A stretch of 64,000 bases of DNA, taken from Xiphydria camelus (Eukaryota; Arthropoda; Insecta; Hymenoptera; Xiphydriidae). Location: positions 20,598,190-20,662,189 of the forward strand of contig OY783200.1 of assembly GCA_963678675.1 (NCBI GenBank), written 5' to 3'. The notes beneath the pieces are model-generated. The model searched no databases and was not told where the DNA came from. It worked only from the letters and a program-made list of their open reading frames with translations. The stretch's first letter is position 1; each line of letters starts with the position of its first letter. Made by a program: the position numbers and the translations under genes. Positions 23,501-36,315 of the stretch are shown here, piece after piece.

Positions 23501-26500
23501 ACAAAAAATATGCTGACAGAAATCAATTATTCCATTCTCAAATGCAATTTGAGGCACGTAAACAATTTCATACATTTTTATGAAATATAAATCTTAATAT
23601 TTCGAATGCAAATAAAATGCCACGTATTTCTTAATACCAATAAGGATCTCACGTATTGTATATCAATTATGTTCACATAAAACTAGAAATTACATAAATG
23701 CAACAAATTCAATCGAATAAAAAATCAAAAAACTACTAAGATAGACTTGTATGAACGTTAAAAAAAAATTGTTCTTCAGAAAATTGTTAAATGTACATCC
23801 CAATACGATTCAAATTAATTGTAATATTTATTGTAGCAACATATTTACGAAAAATGGAAGGTATATTAAATAAATGTTTATCATTTTAATTGTACTAGTT
23901 TGAAATTATTTAATGATACAAATATGCTTGCTTAATGACTCATAGAGCACATTACCTTGATGCATCTGGTGAGCTAATAATACTAGCTACAGTTGCTGTA
24001 CAATTTACGCAAATTTGTCTATCTGGGTAGGAAAGCGTTAAAATGAGGTCATATGATATGGAATATTCAAAAACTCGAACGTGAGAACCCTGGATACAAA
24101 ATACTGACATAAAATAATATACGAATGACAACGTGCACGGTGACAATACGACAAATAAGTAAATCATCCTCTTCGGCGAATCGCCTCTTCGAGCAAAGCT
24201 CCCGACACTACGTAGACTCGAAGATTCCCTGCATTCGACGAAAGCCTCGCCAGGATGAACAATATCACCTTTCCATATCATTCGATCGAATCGACTAGAC
24301 TCTCTAAATCCGAATAGATGGAAAGTCACAGATTCTCAATTATAAATATAACGGATTTCTCAATCTTTTATAACTGAGAATCAGTGACTTCCACCGATTC
24401 CATTTCAAGGAGAACCTTGAACAAGACGAGATGGAAATTTCTGTTCACCCGTGCGAGGATTCGAATCGGTTCAGTCCGCCCTTGGATCTCGATGACTCCG
24501 CAGAGACATATCGAAATCGAAGTACGGACGCTTTACGAGACTTTCTCGCGAGCTAAATAAGTGACTAGCCCAAACGACGACCTGCGATTCGCTGAATCGC
24601 AGTCCGTAAACGTCTGTGCACATTTGATCGAATCCTCGAGCCCTTTATTCACTGCCACATTTCTTACTTCATTTCGAAATCTCCTCGGTGCGCTTTCGAT
24701 CTACACGAATCTCTAAAGATTCGTGAAGATAAAGAACGGACATTATTAGGGATTTCCTTGCCAAGTAAGAGAATCGCAGCTCGGAAATGTTCGAGCAAAT
24801 TAACTTCGAGTCTTTTTTTCGTGTTCAGTTCGCGCACTTCTAAAAACACTTTCACGACTTAAATAATTCATTTTCGCGTGCGTCCGGGTCTAGAACCGCG
24901 GGCGCTTGCATTCGAATCCCGGATACGGGAGAGCTTTCGCGTATTATTCCGCGAAGGAACTCCCGCACGGCCCTGCCTACTTAAAACTAGTCACACATTC
25001 ACTCCGAAAGACTAGCCTACCTCCCTCGGCTATATATAAAAAGATGCAACACATTCTCTCCAACACAACCATTCCACGAATTCCATTCGTACCACCCCGG
25101 TGCAAGGGCCTACACTAGGGATAACGTCCCGGGACGCATCCGTCACCGGAGCTTGATCTTCCTGTCATAATAAAGCACACCTGAGTAATGTAGACTTACT
25201 GTTTACGAAAGCTGGAAAAATATTTCATGAATATGATTAGCAGTTTATTCATCTAAACGAGCTAAGGACTCTATTGAATTGTAGTATATATGTATGTTTT
25301 GTATAAAAATGTAGGAATATCAAAATAAGAAGTAAGAAATAAGAAATGCTCATCTTTTGGAACTTTAATTTCAAACACCAGAACACAATAATGGAAGAAT
25401 ATTCAATAATATATTTTAATTGTAAGCAATTCTTCGAATCAAAATATTCGATTTAGTATTGAAAACCCTGAGGCGTTCTCCGAGTAGAAGTAAAAATACT
25501 AAAGACTTCGCAAACTCGCATGAAACGTTTACTTCGATGCGGAGAACGACCTGACGCGCAAACTCTCATCGCTCCTCGATAAAATTCAATACGACGAGTG
25601 TCTCTGATAATTTGAACGACGAGAGGGAAATTTTTACCAATGAAGTCGGAGGGTCGTCCGACTTCAAGACTAATTACGCGAGATCCAGAAAGATTTATAC
25701 CGAATATCGCGAAGGAAACGATGAGATGCTAATCCTGAAATTATTGAAAGCATAGCGAGAAAGTCACGAGCCGAAACCGATGAAGGCTTCGACTCGTGGT
25801 CACCGTGCACAGTTGTCGAAAGGTATGAAAATTACAACCAGTTTTCGGTGTCGGTTCGGACCAATCATCCTGCGACATGATCGAAAACCGGAGGGACTCG
25901 AAGACATGCAAACCCCTCTGCGTGATTCCCTTCGTCGAGGCGATGGCTGCTTACTGAAATCTTCTTGCACTGCCCCCGGAGATCCCTCCACATAGGCCTA
26001 TTCCACGAAAATCGGCTAACCAAATGCTTGAATTTATTCATTACGATTTGTACGAAACGGACTACCGATTTAACGTGAAATAAGCCTGCTCTAGGAGACC
26101 GGCGGGACTTACGGCGGCCTCTTCTTCGAAGTCATCTGCTTCAGCCCAATACTTTACGCCCAACCATCCTTTTTGAGAATCTTTGAGGGCCATCTCAGAA
26201 TATTTTCGATATCGTTGAACGATATCTGTTGAAGGAAACAGAGGTTAAAACATTGAGAGCCGCAGAAATGTGGAATTGCTGATAAAATCACGTTTAACTG
26301 AAAAGAAATCCAATACAAGGCATGTGCGGTATATTAGGCACTAATTTCTATTATTGAGAACAAATAACAAGCGAAATTTGACTCTCGAGTAGCGAACGTC
26401 TTTACGACATGACGTGTTCGCACATCTAAATATTTTCAATGAATAGTGAAATTAAAACAAGTTATCAAGGGAGACAAAATTTCCATCGACAATATCAAAA

Positions 26501-26610
26501 TTCAATTCCATTAAAATATCTAGAATACATTGATTACCAATTAACCCTCAAATTTACAACTTATTTATAGAGAGTCTAATTTATAGAATAAATTAAGTTT
26601 TCCTCTTAAT
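20543..26610. other. Intergenic or intronic DNA, no gene supported
   Basis: A long, mostly AT-rich stretch with only short open frames, none recognisable. Two local items are worth noting. A hairpin with about 23-bp arms lies at 22227-22293. A TATATATAAAAAG box lies at about 25032-25044, within GC-richer sequence, and could be a core promoter, though no gene is seen after it. Confidence 0.3.
22227..22293. other. Hairpin with ~23-bp imperfect stem
   Basis: The arm GTACAACTTTGCTTCCACCG pairs with a downstream arm ending GGAGCAAAGTTGTATAC across a loop of about 18 bases. The size resembles a microRNA precursor, but a minimal foldback element would look the same. Confidence 0.35.
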
Positions 26611-26612
26611 AA

Positions 26613-26866
26613 TAATTGAAGGGGAGAGTGGAAGAAGGGGTTAAGTAACAAAAAGTTTATTCCGAGATATTTGAGTTGGAAGCATGAGTTCCATTCAGTA
26701 GACATACTAAACATACTCCATGTAATATCTGGGTTTTCAATGGAATCAGGAGCTATCCAATATTTACCAGAAGTTACATTCGGACATAACACTTTCGTCC
26801 ACTGAGTGATCTCATTTTTTCTAAAAATGGTACTTAATCCCTTCTTCCACTTGTCCCTTCAATTAT
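26613..26866. mobile_element. ~250-bp MITE
   Basis: The terminal inverted repeats read AATTGAAGGGGAGAGTGGAA at the left and the near-inverse at the right, with AT-rich flanks. They extend about 35 bp through GAAGAAGGGGTTAAGTA. Non-coding. Probably a TA-targeting pogo/Tc1-type MITE. Confidence 0.6.
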
Positions 26867-27680
26867 ACTCCGTAAAAACCCGATCTCCACACGGTTTAAT
26901 TCGTTTTAATGCATTTGTATGATTATACCACCTTCACTTTCAATTATTTCTTAATACAGTATACCCTTAACTGTCGTAGCTAAATGTGATTGTATGACTT
27001 ACCCATTACAACTTTGATATTTAACAGTCATAGTCTTTCTGTAAGTCTGGAGGCATTATTTACAAATAGCCTCACGAAGAACAATAAGGATAATCATTAC
27101 TGAGTGGGGACTTGTGGCAACAATTTATTGCATCGTACGATTACTCAATTAAAGCCAAACGACAATCATAAATGTAAATATATTATTCATCATAACACCA
27201 GATATTACACCACAAAAAATATCCAGCGTTAACTTAATTCATTAAAGTGCTCATATATAATACTGAGACTAAAAATTAAATATATGTAGATATACAATAA
27301 TATTATAATGAATTATTCATCATAATATATATAGCAACAACCTTAAGTTCTCCTCTCTCTTTCGGATGGGTGCAAGAACCAAGATGGTACCTCACGACGA
27401 AAGAAGTCTATCGCCAAAACTCACTGTTCGTACTTCATTCTTTATTAATATACATAAGACACAAAGGAGCACGTTGCTGCTTTGCTACGAGAAATTACAA
27501 CATCATTCGCTGCTTATGCGAGAGTCACGGACTGAAACGCAGTAAATCGTACGAGTCCGGTCCAAAACGAATTTGACGTAGATGTCGCATCATAGATACA
27601 CCGCGGAAGTCCTTGTTTGATAGGTGCAGTGCTAGTTGAAGCCTGTCGTCTGAAATTAAATTATTTCGTTACAACCGAGG
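26867..27680. other. Intergenic, no feature recognised
   Basis: I see no gene or clear repeat in this AT-rich stretch. Confidence 0.3.
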
Positions 27681-27689
27681 TCGAGGTCC

Positions 27690-28900
27690 ACGTGTGAGGA
27701 GGATGAAGCATTGCCACTCGAGAGGAGAGTCTTCGATAGGTCTTCAAGGATATCCGATACCTTCGATGGAGAGGAAGATACATTGTCTTCTTTTTAGGAA
27801 AGGATCCAGTGTTTCCACGTGATAGGAGAATTCATTGTCTTCGCTTTCCCGGAGGATCTAACATTCCAAGTAATAGAATGATGGGAGAATGCACTGTCTG
27901 CGTTTTAAGAGAGGGTGGATCTCCACATGACAGGGAAATGCGGTCCTCGTTTTACGGGAGGATCTATAATAATACTTTCATTTGATAGGGGAGAACACTT
28001 TGCCCTCGCTTTAACGAAGTATACAGTGTTTTCACTTGAGAGGAAGATACACTGTCTTCATTTTTAAGGAAGGTCCAGTATTTCCACTTGAGAAGAGTAT
28101 GAGCTATCTTCATCTTAGAGGCGGATCCAGTGTTTCCACTTGAGAAAATGTCGCGTTACCTCCATTTTAGAAGGGAATCTAGTATGTCCACTTGAGAGGA
28201 AGCATCTACTATTTCCATCCGATAGGAGAACACCTTGGTCCGTATTAACATCGTGCTTTTAGTGTGTTAAAAATGCTGTTCTTTTTTTCGTTCGTATACT
28301 ATTAACGGGGTGAGGCAGACCTTAACATAGATACAGATGAAAACTGTAAGGGCACTGTTAGCAATAAAGTGGGATGTGAATATGGACCCTCATCTTCGCT
28401 ATTGAGAGAAGATCCAGTATTTCCGCTTAAGAGGAGAATACACTGCCTTCCGTTTAGAGGAAGATCCAGTTTTTCCACTTGAGAAAATGAGACGCTATCT
28501 CCACTTTACAGAAGAATCCGGTGTTTCCGTTTGTCAAGAAAATGCATTAACTTCGTTTTAGTAAATGGTCGAACATATGCACCATCAAGAGGAGGATGTA
28601 CTGTCTTCGCTTTAAGCGGGATTTCTACTTGAAGCGGGAATCCACAGTCTCCGTTTTGGAGAAAATTCATTGAAATCGTTTGTAAGGAGACTGCGGTACT
28701 GCGAGCGCAAAATCGGATTCTGTCTTTGCTTTTAATTATAACTCTTGAATGGTAGAAATTTACTTGAGGCAGACGCACGCTCGATAAGAGATTTGCAACA
28801 TCTGCCATAAATAATTAGATTCCGGATATTCGTATATAAAAGAAAGATACTACTTCTTTGACTGAGAGCAGAGTTTAGTGTTTCCACTCGAAAGGGGGAT
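27690..28900 (+). repeat. Degenerate minisatellite, ~50-60-bp units
   Basis: Many consecutive units share the order GGATCCAGTGTTTCCACTTG, then GAGAGGAAGATACACTGTC, then TTCRTTTTARRGG. Clear examples start near 27804, 28020, 28074, 28128, 28407, 28460 and 28511. Spacing varies and units are strongly diverged, so no reading frame persists. Weak traces (GAGAGAAAGGCAGTAGT) continue to about 29600. It may be an old satellite or a repeat-rich non-coding transcript. I do not recognise it. Confidence 0.6.
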
Positions 28901-30349
28901 GCGATATTACAAAAAATGGCATAGCACTGTCCTACCTAGTTAGAGTTTACTAAAGAAAGGGACACTCTATATTTGATTGAATGAGAATTGAATATTTCAG
29001 GGGTGGTAACGATTAGGATATCTCGGACAAATGATTCTCATCCAGATAAAAATAACAAAAAATATCATTGAAAAGTGAGCTAGGAAGATGAATTGAATTT
29101 GTAGATATCTTGAAGTGGCAAAATTAATATTAAATTATGTGTCTCTCTTTTAAACTGCATTTTTATTAAAGGAAGTATACTCATAGAATTAATATTATAG
29201 CGAAATAAACTTGAATAAAACTCAAAGCCAAATAAACTGAAATCATTAATGCAAGTACTGTAATAAAATATATCAGAAGAGCAGAAAAAGTAATCTGCAC
29301 TACTAGCTCTGATACCTATTTTCTTTTGAAAGGAAAACTTCGTGCGTTCGATCGAATGAGAGAGAATCAATATTTGTAGTCGAAATGAGGTGAGGTGGTG
29401 TGTGAAATCATCCGATGTCATTCCATCTATTGGTAGCTTTTGGGCGATCATGCTCCATTTGAAAGGAAGTTTCAATGCAATTGTGAGGTAGGATTTGGTA
29501 TTTCATTTCATTTAGATACACAGTCATTTAACTCGAGAGAAAGGCAGTAGTATTTTGGTCAAGAGGAAAGTGGCAACATTTCGTTTGAGAGAAAGAAGCA
29601 GTGATTTTTATTCTTGAAAGTGCAGGAGCAGTAGTTTCAAGGCAAGAAGTCGAGGTTTTATTTTAGAAATGTTCAGCATTGCGTTATTCATATGAGACAG
29701 GATTTTTGCATTGAGCAGGGGGAACATGAAAACATTTACGATTTCCATGCAATTAGTTATGATTTAAATAGTTTCCTTAAAATAAAAATATTTGCACAGT
29801 ATACATTTTTATATGTACAAGACAAAATAATAAAAAATTATAAATTCAGACTTTCCGAAATATCAATACTTTCGATAATGCCGCGAAGTTATTTTATTGA
29901 TACAAACATCGTGGATTTTTCGTAGCACTTCTTGTGCTGTAATTAGCCATAAAAAGCAATATGCAATACATGGGGAAAAATTTAGGTCTCCAAAAATTTG
30001 AAATTACGATATGAAGATTCTACATTTCCTTATCGTCAAATATGAGTCTGATTAGTTATACCAAGTTAGTAGCAAAGTAGAATGAAATTGGAAGAAACAA
30101 ACCAAATTTCAGGTATGTTACACAAATTAATAGATCAATAGAAATGAATTTCGACCTTTACAAATTTGAGATCCCGCCGTTAGGACCACAGTTATTTATT
30201 ATCAAGTACAAGTTCAATTAATTTTTCATTGAGTTGACAGTAAAAAGAAGTAGAGTAGAATGGGAAGCTAAAGTTATGATTTTTGATATGCAAAGCAATA
30301 TATAGATAATGAACGAAAGCCGGATACATTTATAGTAAGAGAGCGCTGA
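28901..30349. other. Intergenic, no gene supported
   Basis: AT-rich with only faint traces of the preceding minisatellite around 29530-29600. Confidence 0.3.
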
Positions 30350-30353
30350 TTAA

Positions 30354-30594
30354 CACTAGATTTACGGAACCCCGTCAATTGGACGGGTGACTTATTCAGA
30401 GTGCCATTCAATTTCGATTATCCATTATAGTAACCTATCAGATTTTAAATTAAATTGATGAAATACTTTTTTGTAGATTAGATTTCGTTGCACAAGATAG
30501 GTATAGTAGCATAGACTAAAATTTCGTAGTTATCGAGATAATTATCCGCTAAAATGACCATTTTAGAACGTTGAAACCATCCGTAAATCTAGTG
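30354..30594. mobile_element. TTAA-flanked MITE of 241 bp
   Basis: TTAA at 30350-30353 and 30595-30598. Perfect 15-bp terminal inverted repeats CACTAGATTTACGGA. Non-coding. Piggybac-type target duplication. Confidence 0.8.
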
Positions 30595-30598
30595 TTAA

Positions 30599-31445
30599 AT
30601 AATAACACAAGCAGTTATGTGCATTCTTATAGGGTAAACATAGTCGAATTTTCTGAAATTCATATTTCTTAAATTGTAGTACAAATAAGTACAAGTAAGA
30701 TCATTCGTTCAGCTTCTTCATTGAGGAAAAAAGCAATGCGAATGAAAAGAATGCTCAATTACTGTAATTTAAAAAATACGGACTGTTCATTTTATTCGCC
30801 ATGGTTAACTTCAATAAATAAGAAAGTTTTAACACAATGCCATTGAATATTTGCCAAAAGTATCATGCAAAATCAAAGTATTATTCTCAAAGACTCACCG
30901 CTCTCAAGACGTTACAGAGTTAGAAGCATAGATCCTCTGCATTCAATATCCTCTCATCCTACATTGGACTCTATCTCTGTGACCTGAGACTTGTACTCGC
31001 CTCTGTCCTTGAGGACGGCATCCGTAAGATTTCAATCACCAGTTGCTGAAACAATGCGAACATATGTCCCCAGAATTAGGATAGCCTTTGCCTTCATTAA
31101 CACGACAACGTAAAATCAATGACCCATTCCACCCAGAATTGCCTTTATCAATCGAAAAATAGATTTGACCACGCGTGATTAATTTAGACATCAAAATTCA
31201 CGAGATTCCGCAGAAATCGCATCGTATTTTCTCGAAAAACCCAATGTCTTCTTCGAACTAGACATGCTAGTACGCGAGCTTCCATTTGATCACCATGGGG
31301 CAATGTACTTCTTGATATATAAGACCCTTGACATTCCTGCATATAAAACGAAATTAATCCTCCCGCGACGTGATTTGAAATCAAAATTACCCCGGATTTT
31401 GATCGAGTCGACCGAATTTACGATGAACTCACCCCCGGACCCGAT
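30599..31445. other. Intergenic, no feature recognised
   Basis: I see no gene or clear element. Confidence 0.3.
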
Positions 31446-31449
31446 TTAA

Positions 31450-31700
31450 CACATTCGCTGCGTCTTATGCGGCTCCCGCGTGAGGGTGGCTGTGCCTCCT
31501 ACGCGGGAGCCGCGTGATACGCGGCGAACGAACACGTTCCCTGCGTATCCAGATCACTGAGTTAACCCCCGTACTAAAATCTTGAAATTTGAGTAAAACT
31601 ATGTAGGCGTGCCGCGGGAGCCGCGTGATCCGCCCAGGAGACAGTCACCTCACGCGGGAGCCGTATGATACGATGCGCAGAGGACGCGCTCATCAAAAAC
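31450..31700. repeat. GC-rich foldback with repeated CGCGGGAGCCGCGTGAT motif
   Basis: The word GCGGGAGCCGYRTGATACG, in direct or inverted form, occurs at about 31470, 31501, 31614 and 31657. The outer parts pair: GCGGCTCCCGCGTGAGGGTG near the left with its near-inverse at the right. The left end is TTAA followed by CACATTCGC, like the TTAA MITE family at 32510. The right end is degraded. Confidence 0.5.
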
Positions 31701-32505
31701 GCGCGTCGTCAGCTAGTTCAAAAAACGTTGTGTGCAAAGGCCCTAGAAAGCACGCATCGACTTACGCGGCTGCGTGTAGGTAAAGAAAGATGGCCGCCCG
31801 AGGCGCAACTGTTATTAGCTTGTTCGAGAAACAGGCGCGAACGCGCTCATGCACTGCAGCTCGTCACCTACTCACTATGAATGCAATACGATTCGAGAAA
31901 ATGCAAAAGGCTAGAAGTTAATTCTCGATCGTTCGCCACGCGAAACAAATGAAATCCCAGGCGATATAATACAGCTAAATCGGATCTCGAAAGAATTCTA
32001 CCATACACCGAAATGTGCGTGATCGAATGAGTTTGCGTCGTACTAGTAGAATATCGACGAACGGAATGTTTCTTCGAATCGCGGACAGAAATTACGCGCA
32101 ATAGGAGAAACCAAATAGGAGAGGACGCGCTCGCATTGATACAAAGTAAGGACAATCTAGAAAGAAGCTTACTCGAGGCGAGCGTCGATGACCGGACAAC
32201 GGGGAGCGTTCAAAGGCGTCTACCGACGTCAATTTTGACTTTGTCCGCTTCTTCATGGGTTCAGCATTTCACGAGTACGATTACAGGCATATCACGCCAC
32301 AAAATATCATAGAAATATCGTTCGCAACGCACGCTACGTAAGAAAAATGACACGCGTGCGACGTACCATCGTGCTCGGACAGTCGGGGCGAAGTGAAGGA
32401 ACGCTACCTCTCCCGCGTAGCTGGCCGAGCAAGACTCAACTGGCGACTGGGAAAACCCGCGAGGAGAGGGGACTAGTAGTACATCCGACATACCCTCGAT
32501 GAAAT
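31701..32505. other. GC-richer intergenic DNA
   Basis: No gene is recognised. The first 46 bases recur near 33880-33925, inside the spacer of the large inverted repeat. Confidence 0.3.
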
Positions 32506-32509
32506 TTGA

Positions 32510-33177
32510 CACATTCGCGACCGGCACATTTTTTCCATTTCTGACACTAAGTACCGGCGAAAATAATTAAATTCTGAAGGTGATTGCCGTAAACTTGAAT
32601 CGTTAAGGCAAGGATAAAGATGATAAAATTTGTTTTGAAATATCAATGTTACAATTATATGTTGTTTAAAATAGAAAGATTTTTATAATTTGTATACCTA
32701 CTTGCTTTATAGGTAGACAATAGAACAATTGTTATTATTGTACTGAATTTATGATATTTAGCATTATATTACAGATATTTTGGAAAAGCCGAGTAAAACA
32801 AAATTTAATATTTCTGGTTAGTGTGATATTTCGAAAAACAATGACTTTTGCATGAAGGAACTTTACATAATCTGTGCACATATCGCACGTTTGCTGCAAT
32901 AGTCTCAACTCAAAATTGGAATTGTCCCAAGCGACGACTTTAAAAGTTGAATTATTACATTATACGAGCGTTGACCATTTGCTGCCAGATTATGATAATT
33001 ATCAGAATTTTCATGATAATTATCATAATCCTGCAGCAAATGGTCAACACTCGTATAATATAATAATTCAACTTTTAAAGTCGTCGCTTGGGACAATTCC
33101 AATCTTGAGTTATGACACTATTGCAGCAAACGTGCAATATATGAAGTGACGTGAATTCACATCAGCGGTCGCGAATG
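32510..33177. mobile_element. TTAA-type MITE containing a long palindrome
   Basis: The ends read CACATTCGCGACCG and CGGTCGCGAATG. TTAA follows at 33178-33181 and a mutated TTGA precedes at 32506-32509. The interior includes the 259-bp palindrome at 32884-33142, which may be a separate foldback insertion. Confidence 0.55.
32884..33142. repeat. Near-perfect 259-bp palindrome
   Basis: The arms are about 125 bp. They begin GCACGTTTGCTGCAATAGTC and pair with only a few mismatches, meeting at a TGATAATTATCA-rich centre near 33010. As RNA it would form a long hairpin. The open frames on both strands give near-identical peptides only because the sequence is palindromic. Confidence 0.85.
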
Positions 33178-34491
33178 TTAATAAAAAGTATTTGCATACC
33201 ATAACGGGCCTCGGAATTCTATAAATGAATTGCTACAGCGTTGATGCATATCTCGATAGTATTTAAGTGACGGAACACAATATCGCACGATTCTTTCGTA
33301 ACTTACAAATAAATATAGAGACTTGCAGACTTAACGAGAATGGGAATTTTTGTAATTGTACTGTTTGTATTGCAGCGAGGTGCATTGTTGCACTGGGATG
33401 CGATATCCTTTTTATCTTTTTTTTTTAATCCGGCGTGATCCACGGCAACTATGTTATCTGAAATTTGGAAGTATTTTCTGTATAGTAAAACTCCCATAAT
33501 TATTTTAAAAAGATCCACCAGTTGGCTTACAACCTTCAGGAATCTGCCGAGTGCAAAGTTGCATTCGGTATTAGGGTAAAGGTGTTACTGCTCCAATCGA
33601 CTTTGACCACAATTATCTCGTTACCTATAGACTTTAGGACTAAGTTGGTGTAATACTTTGCTGAAGATCACATATCGGTCTATAACAAACTATGATACCA
33701 ATATTGACCAAAAGTTCGCAGGTTACGAGAAAACCGTGATCGAAGCTGAGCGGAATGCATAACATCCTTCTATACTATACTTCGAGCCTTTCGACATGAA
33801 TGAAGGCAGACTGCGACAGAGAGCACACACCCTTAGAGTAAATGAAATAGAAGACGCATCTCTCTCCTAATGGCGTTCAACGCGCGTCGTCAGCTAGTTC
33901 AAAAAACGTCGTGTGCAAAGGCCCTAATTGCAACAGACTGCACTTTGGAAGCTTTGGAATCATTGCCGCGCATTGAATAAAACTGTAGGAATATATCGCT
34001 TTGATTTTTGTAAGAATACATCGCCCTTTAAAAAAGTCTGGGCTGTCTATCGTGCGCTCTTTCCCTCTCGAATATTTCATCAACGCCGTCTCCTTTTCGT
34101 CGCAGCCATTCAGTCTCAGTCTTCTAGGTAGTTCATTTGCTCTCTGTCGCAGGCTGCCTTCATTCATGCAGCCGAAAGGCTCGAAGTATAGTATGGTAGA
34201 ACGATATTATGAATTCCGTTCAGCTTTGATCACGATTTTCTCGTAACCTGCGAACTTTTGATCAATATCGGTATAATACTTTTTTATAGACCGAGTGATA
34301 TTCAAAAAAGTATTATATATCAACTTAGTCCTAAAGTCCATAGGTAATGAGATAATCGTGGTCAAAGTCGATCGGAGTAGTAACACCTTTACCCTAATAC
34401 CGAATGCAACTTTGCACTCGACAGATTCCTGAAGGTTGTAAGCCAACTGGTGGATCTTTTTACTGACTTCTCTTTATCTCAGTTACCCGCA

Positions 34492-34538
<47 letters not shown>

Positions 34539-34905
34539 TAACTAGTGAATAATTATGAGAGTTTTACTATACAGAAAATACTTCCAAATTTCGCCGGATC
34601 ACGCCAGATTAAAAAAGAAAAGATAAGAAGAATATATCACATCCCAGTGCAGCAATGCACCTCGCATGCAAACAGTAAAATTACAAAAATTCCCATCCTC
34701 ATTAAGTCTGCAAGTTTCTGCATTTATTTGTAAGTTACAAAAGAATTATGCGATATTGTGTTCCGTCACTTAAATACTATCGAGATATGCATTAACACTG
34801 TAGCAATTCATTTATAGAATTCCGAGGCCCGCTATGGTATGCAAATACTTTTTATTAACACATTCGCGACCGATGACGTGAAGTCATCACGTCACTTCAT
34901 ATATA
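33135..34905. repeat. Large inverted repeat, arms ~0.7 kb, spacer ~0.27 kb
   Basis: The left arm (about 33140-33835) recurs inverted at about 34140-34905. Matching landmarks include GCCTCGGAATTCTATAAATG, GATCCACCAGTTGGCTTAC, GGTAAAGGTGTTACT and CGAGCCTTTCG. TTAA sits at 33178-33181 and 34855-34858, with the same MITE terminus (CATTCGCGACCG) just outside each. The right arm has extra sequence with a CA microsatellite. The arms are not identical, so the structure is not recent. It may be a foldback transposon or an inverted duplication. Confidence 0.8.
34488..34534. repeat. (CA)n microsatellite
   Basis: About 17 or more uninterrupted CA units after a slightly imperfect start. It occurs only in the right arm of the large inverted repeat. 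Confidence 0.9.
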
Positions 34906-35049
34906 TACATGCAAATAATCATCCCTACGAGCAAACGAGCTTTATACTCCCTTGTATATTCCGAATCATGCTACAATACATATTTTTTACCACTCATCGC
35001 ATTCATACAATTGTCATTCGGTGAATTACAAAATTTATTTCATATTCAC

Positions 35050-35640
35050 ACTTAACAAAAATCCACGGGGACGTTAGTTATTAAAAAAATGAATCAATAA
35101 ATCTAAAATGAGGCGGCTAATCAGTCTGTTTTATATCAGCTTCTTTAAACTAATTACAAGGATTCTATGTTTCAGGAATAAATAATAATTACATTTATTT
35201 ATTATATACATAGCCACATACATTTATCATAGATTTTGCTAAGAGATAGTATAATTATATCGTTACGTTATGATGAGACAATTAATGGTTCTGCTTTCTG
35301 TCACAGAAATAGCAACCTTAAAGTAATATAATGCTTTAATTTTCAGGAAATGATGTGCACCATTGTTCTACGATGAAGCCACTAAGTAATAAGTTTGCTT
35401 GAGTTTTAGCCTAACAAATTTTCTTACAATCGACAATGTCGAAAGTTATCGGCAGCAGCGGTAATAGCACAGTTTCAACACCGGGTGCGGAATATGTGCC
35501 AAAATTCGAGAGGATGGGGGTAGCGCACACCGTGATTCACACTGCTCGTACGTGATAATGCACCGACACATAAAAAAGATGGTAAGTACGTAAGGTTACG
35601 TTATTTCTTTCAAATAAACACTATAGTGTTGATTTGTAGG
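35050..35640. other. Intergenic, no feature recognised
   Basis: No gene is supported. Two short perfect palindromes, AACACTATAGTGTT and GTAGGCCTAC, lie at the right edge (35619-35646). Confidence 0.3.
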
Positions 35641-35659
35641 CCTACAAACAACCTTCTAA

Positions 35660-36000
35660 CAATATTGATTGTAGGTAGAGAGATTGTACAACGGTACCTT
35701 CGTCCTTTGGATACGGACTCGGACAGCCCCAGTGTCATCGGCTGTTCCACCGACCCTCCTCTAATTAGCCAATCAGGATGCATAGCGTCGCCCACGCTAT
35801 CCCCTCCGTCTACCAAATGTCGCCACGTTCCAAACTATATAAGACGAAGCCAAGAGGCCGCCATTGTCTTCTCTTGCCTTGTCTTAATTGTATCAGTCAT
35901 CAACGCATCTTGTATCTCTAACTTAAATATATCAGTCTTATAGTGAGTATAGTGTTCAGTGTATTCGTTATCCATTTCCGTACCTTTGAAGCAGAGTGCC
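35660..36000 (+). promoter_or_regulatory. LTR-like promoter region split by Harbinger
   Basis: A TATA box (CTATATAAGACG, about 35836) is followed by CT/TC-rich sequence resembling the R region of insect LTR retrotransposons, within a GC-richer block. The sequence appears to resume after the Harbinger element at 40653-40790. I could not define TG...CA termini or a target duplication, so solo LTR is an inference. A cellular promoter is the alternative. Confidence 0.3.
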
Positions 36001-36315
36001 TTAGGGCCGGTTTATCAATCACCAGTTAAATGTTCCTGTTATCTAGCTGCCTGCTAAAGTTAACTGAAAGCTAAAGTGATGGTGAAGATCTGTTGCGTTT
36101 ATCAAGGAAATTATAAACCTCTAGATGCACAGCTGTCAGTTAAGGAAAGTTGGCTACCCTGATTAATAGATTCAGCCATTCTGATTGGTCAAATGAGCTT
36201 GCTTTTGAATTTCTAACCTAGTTCCAACCACGTTTACTGTGTTTTTGTCGAAGTTGTTGTTCATGATTATATATATTGCTCGTGTTTGTATTTAATAATT
36301 ACATTTGAATACAGT

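Noticed and set aside
24880..24930. B-box-like TTCGAATCC / GGTTCTAGACC words suggesting a tRNA
   Set aside because: No A box at the right distance and no acceptor or T-stem pairing on either strand.
24906..25118. Possible short gene near the TATATATAAAAAG box
   Set aside because: The TATA box lies inside this frame, not upstream of it, and the peptide is unrecognisable.
32874..33149. Near-identical peptides encoded on both strands
   Set aside because: A consequence of the perfect palindrome, not evidence of a gene.
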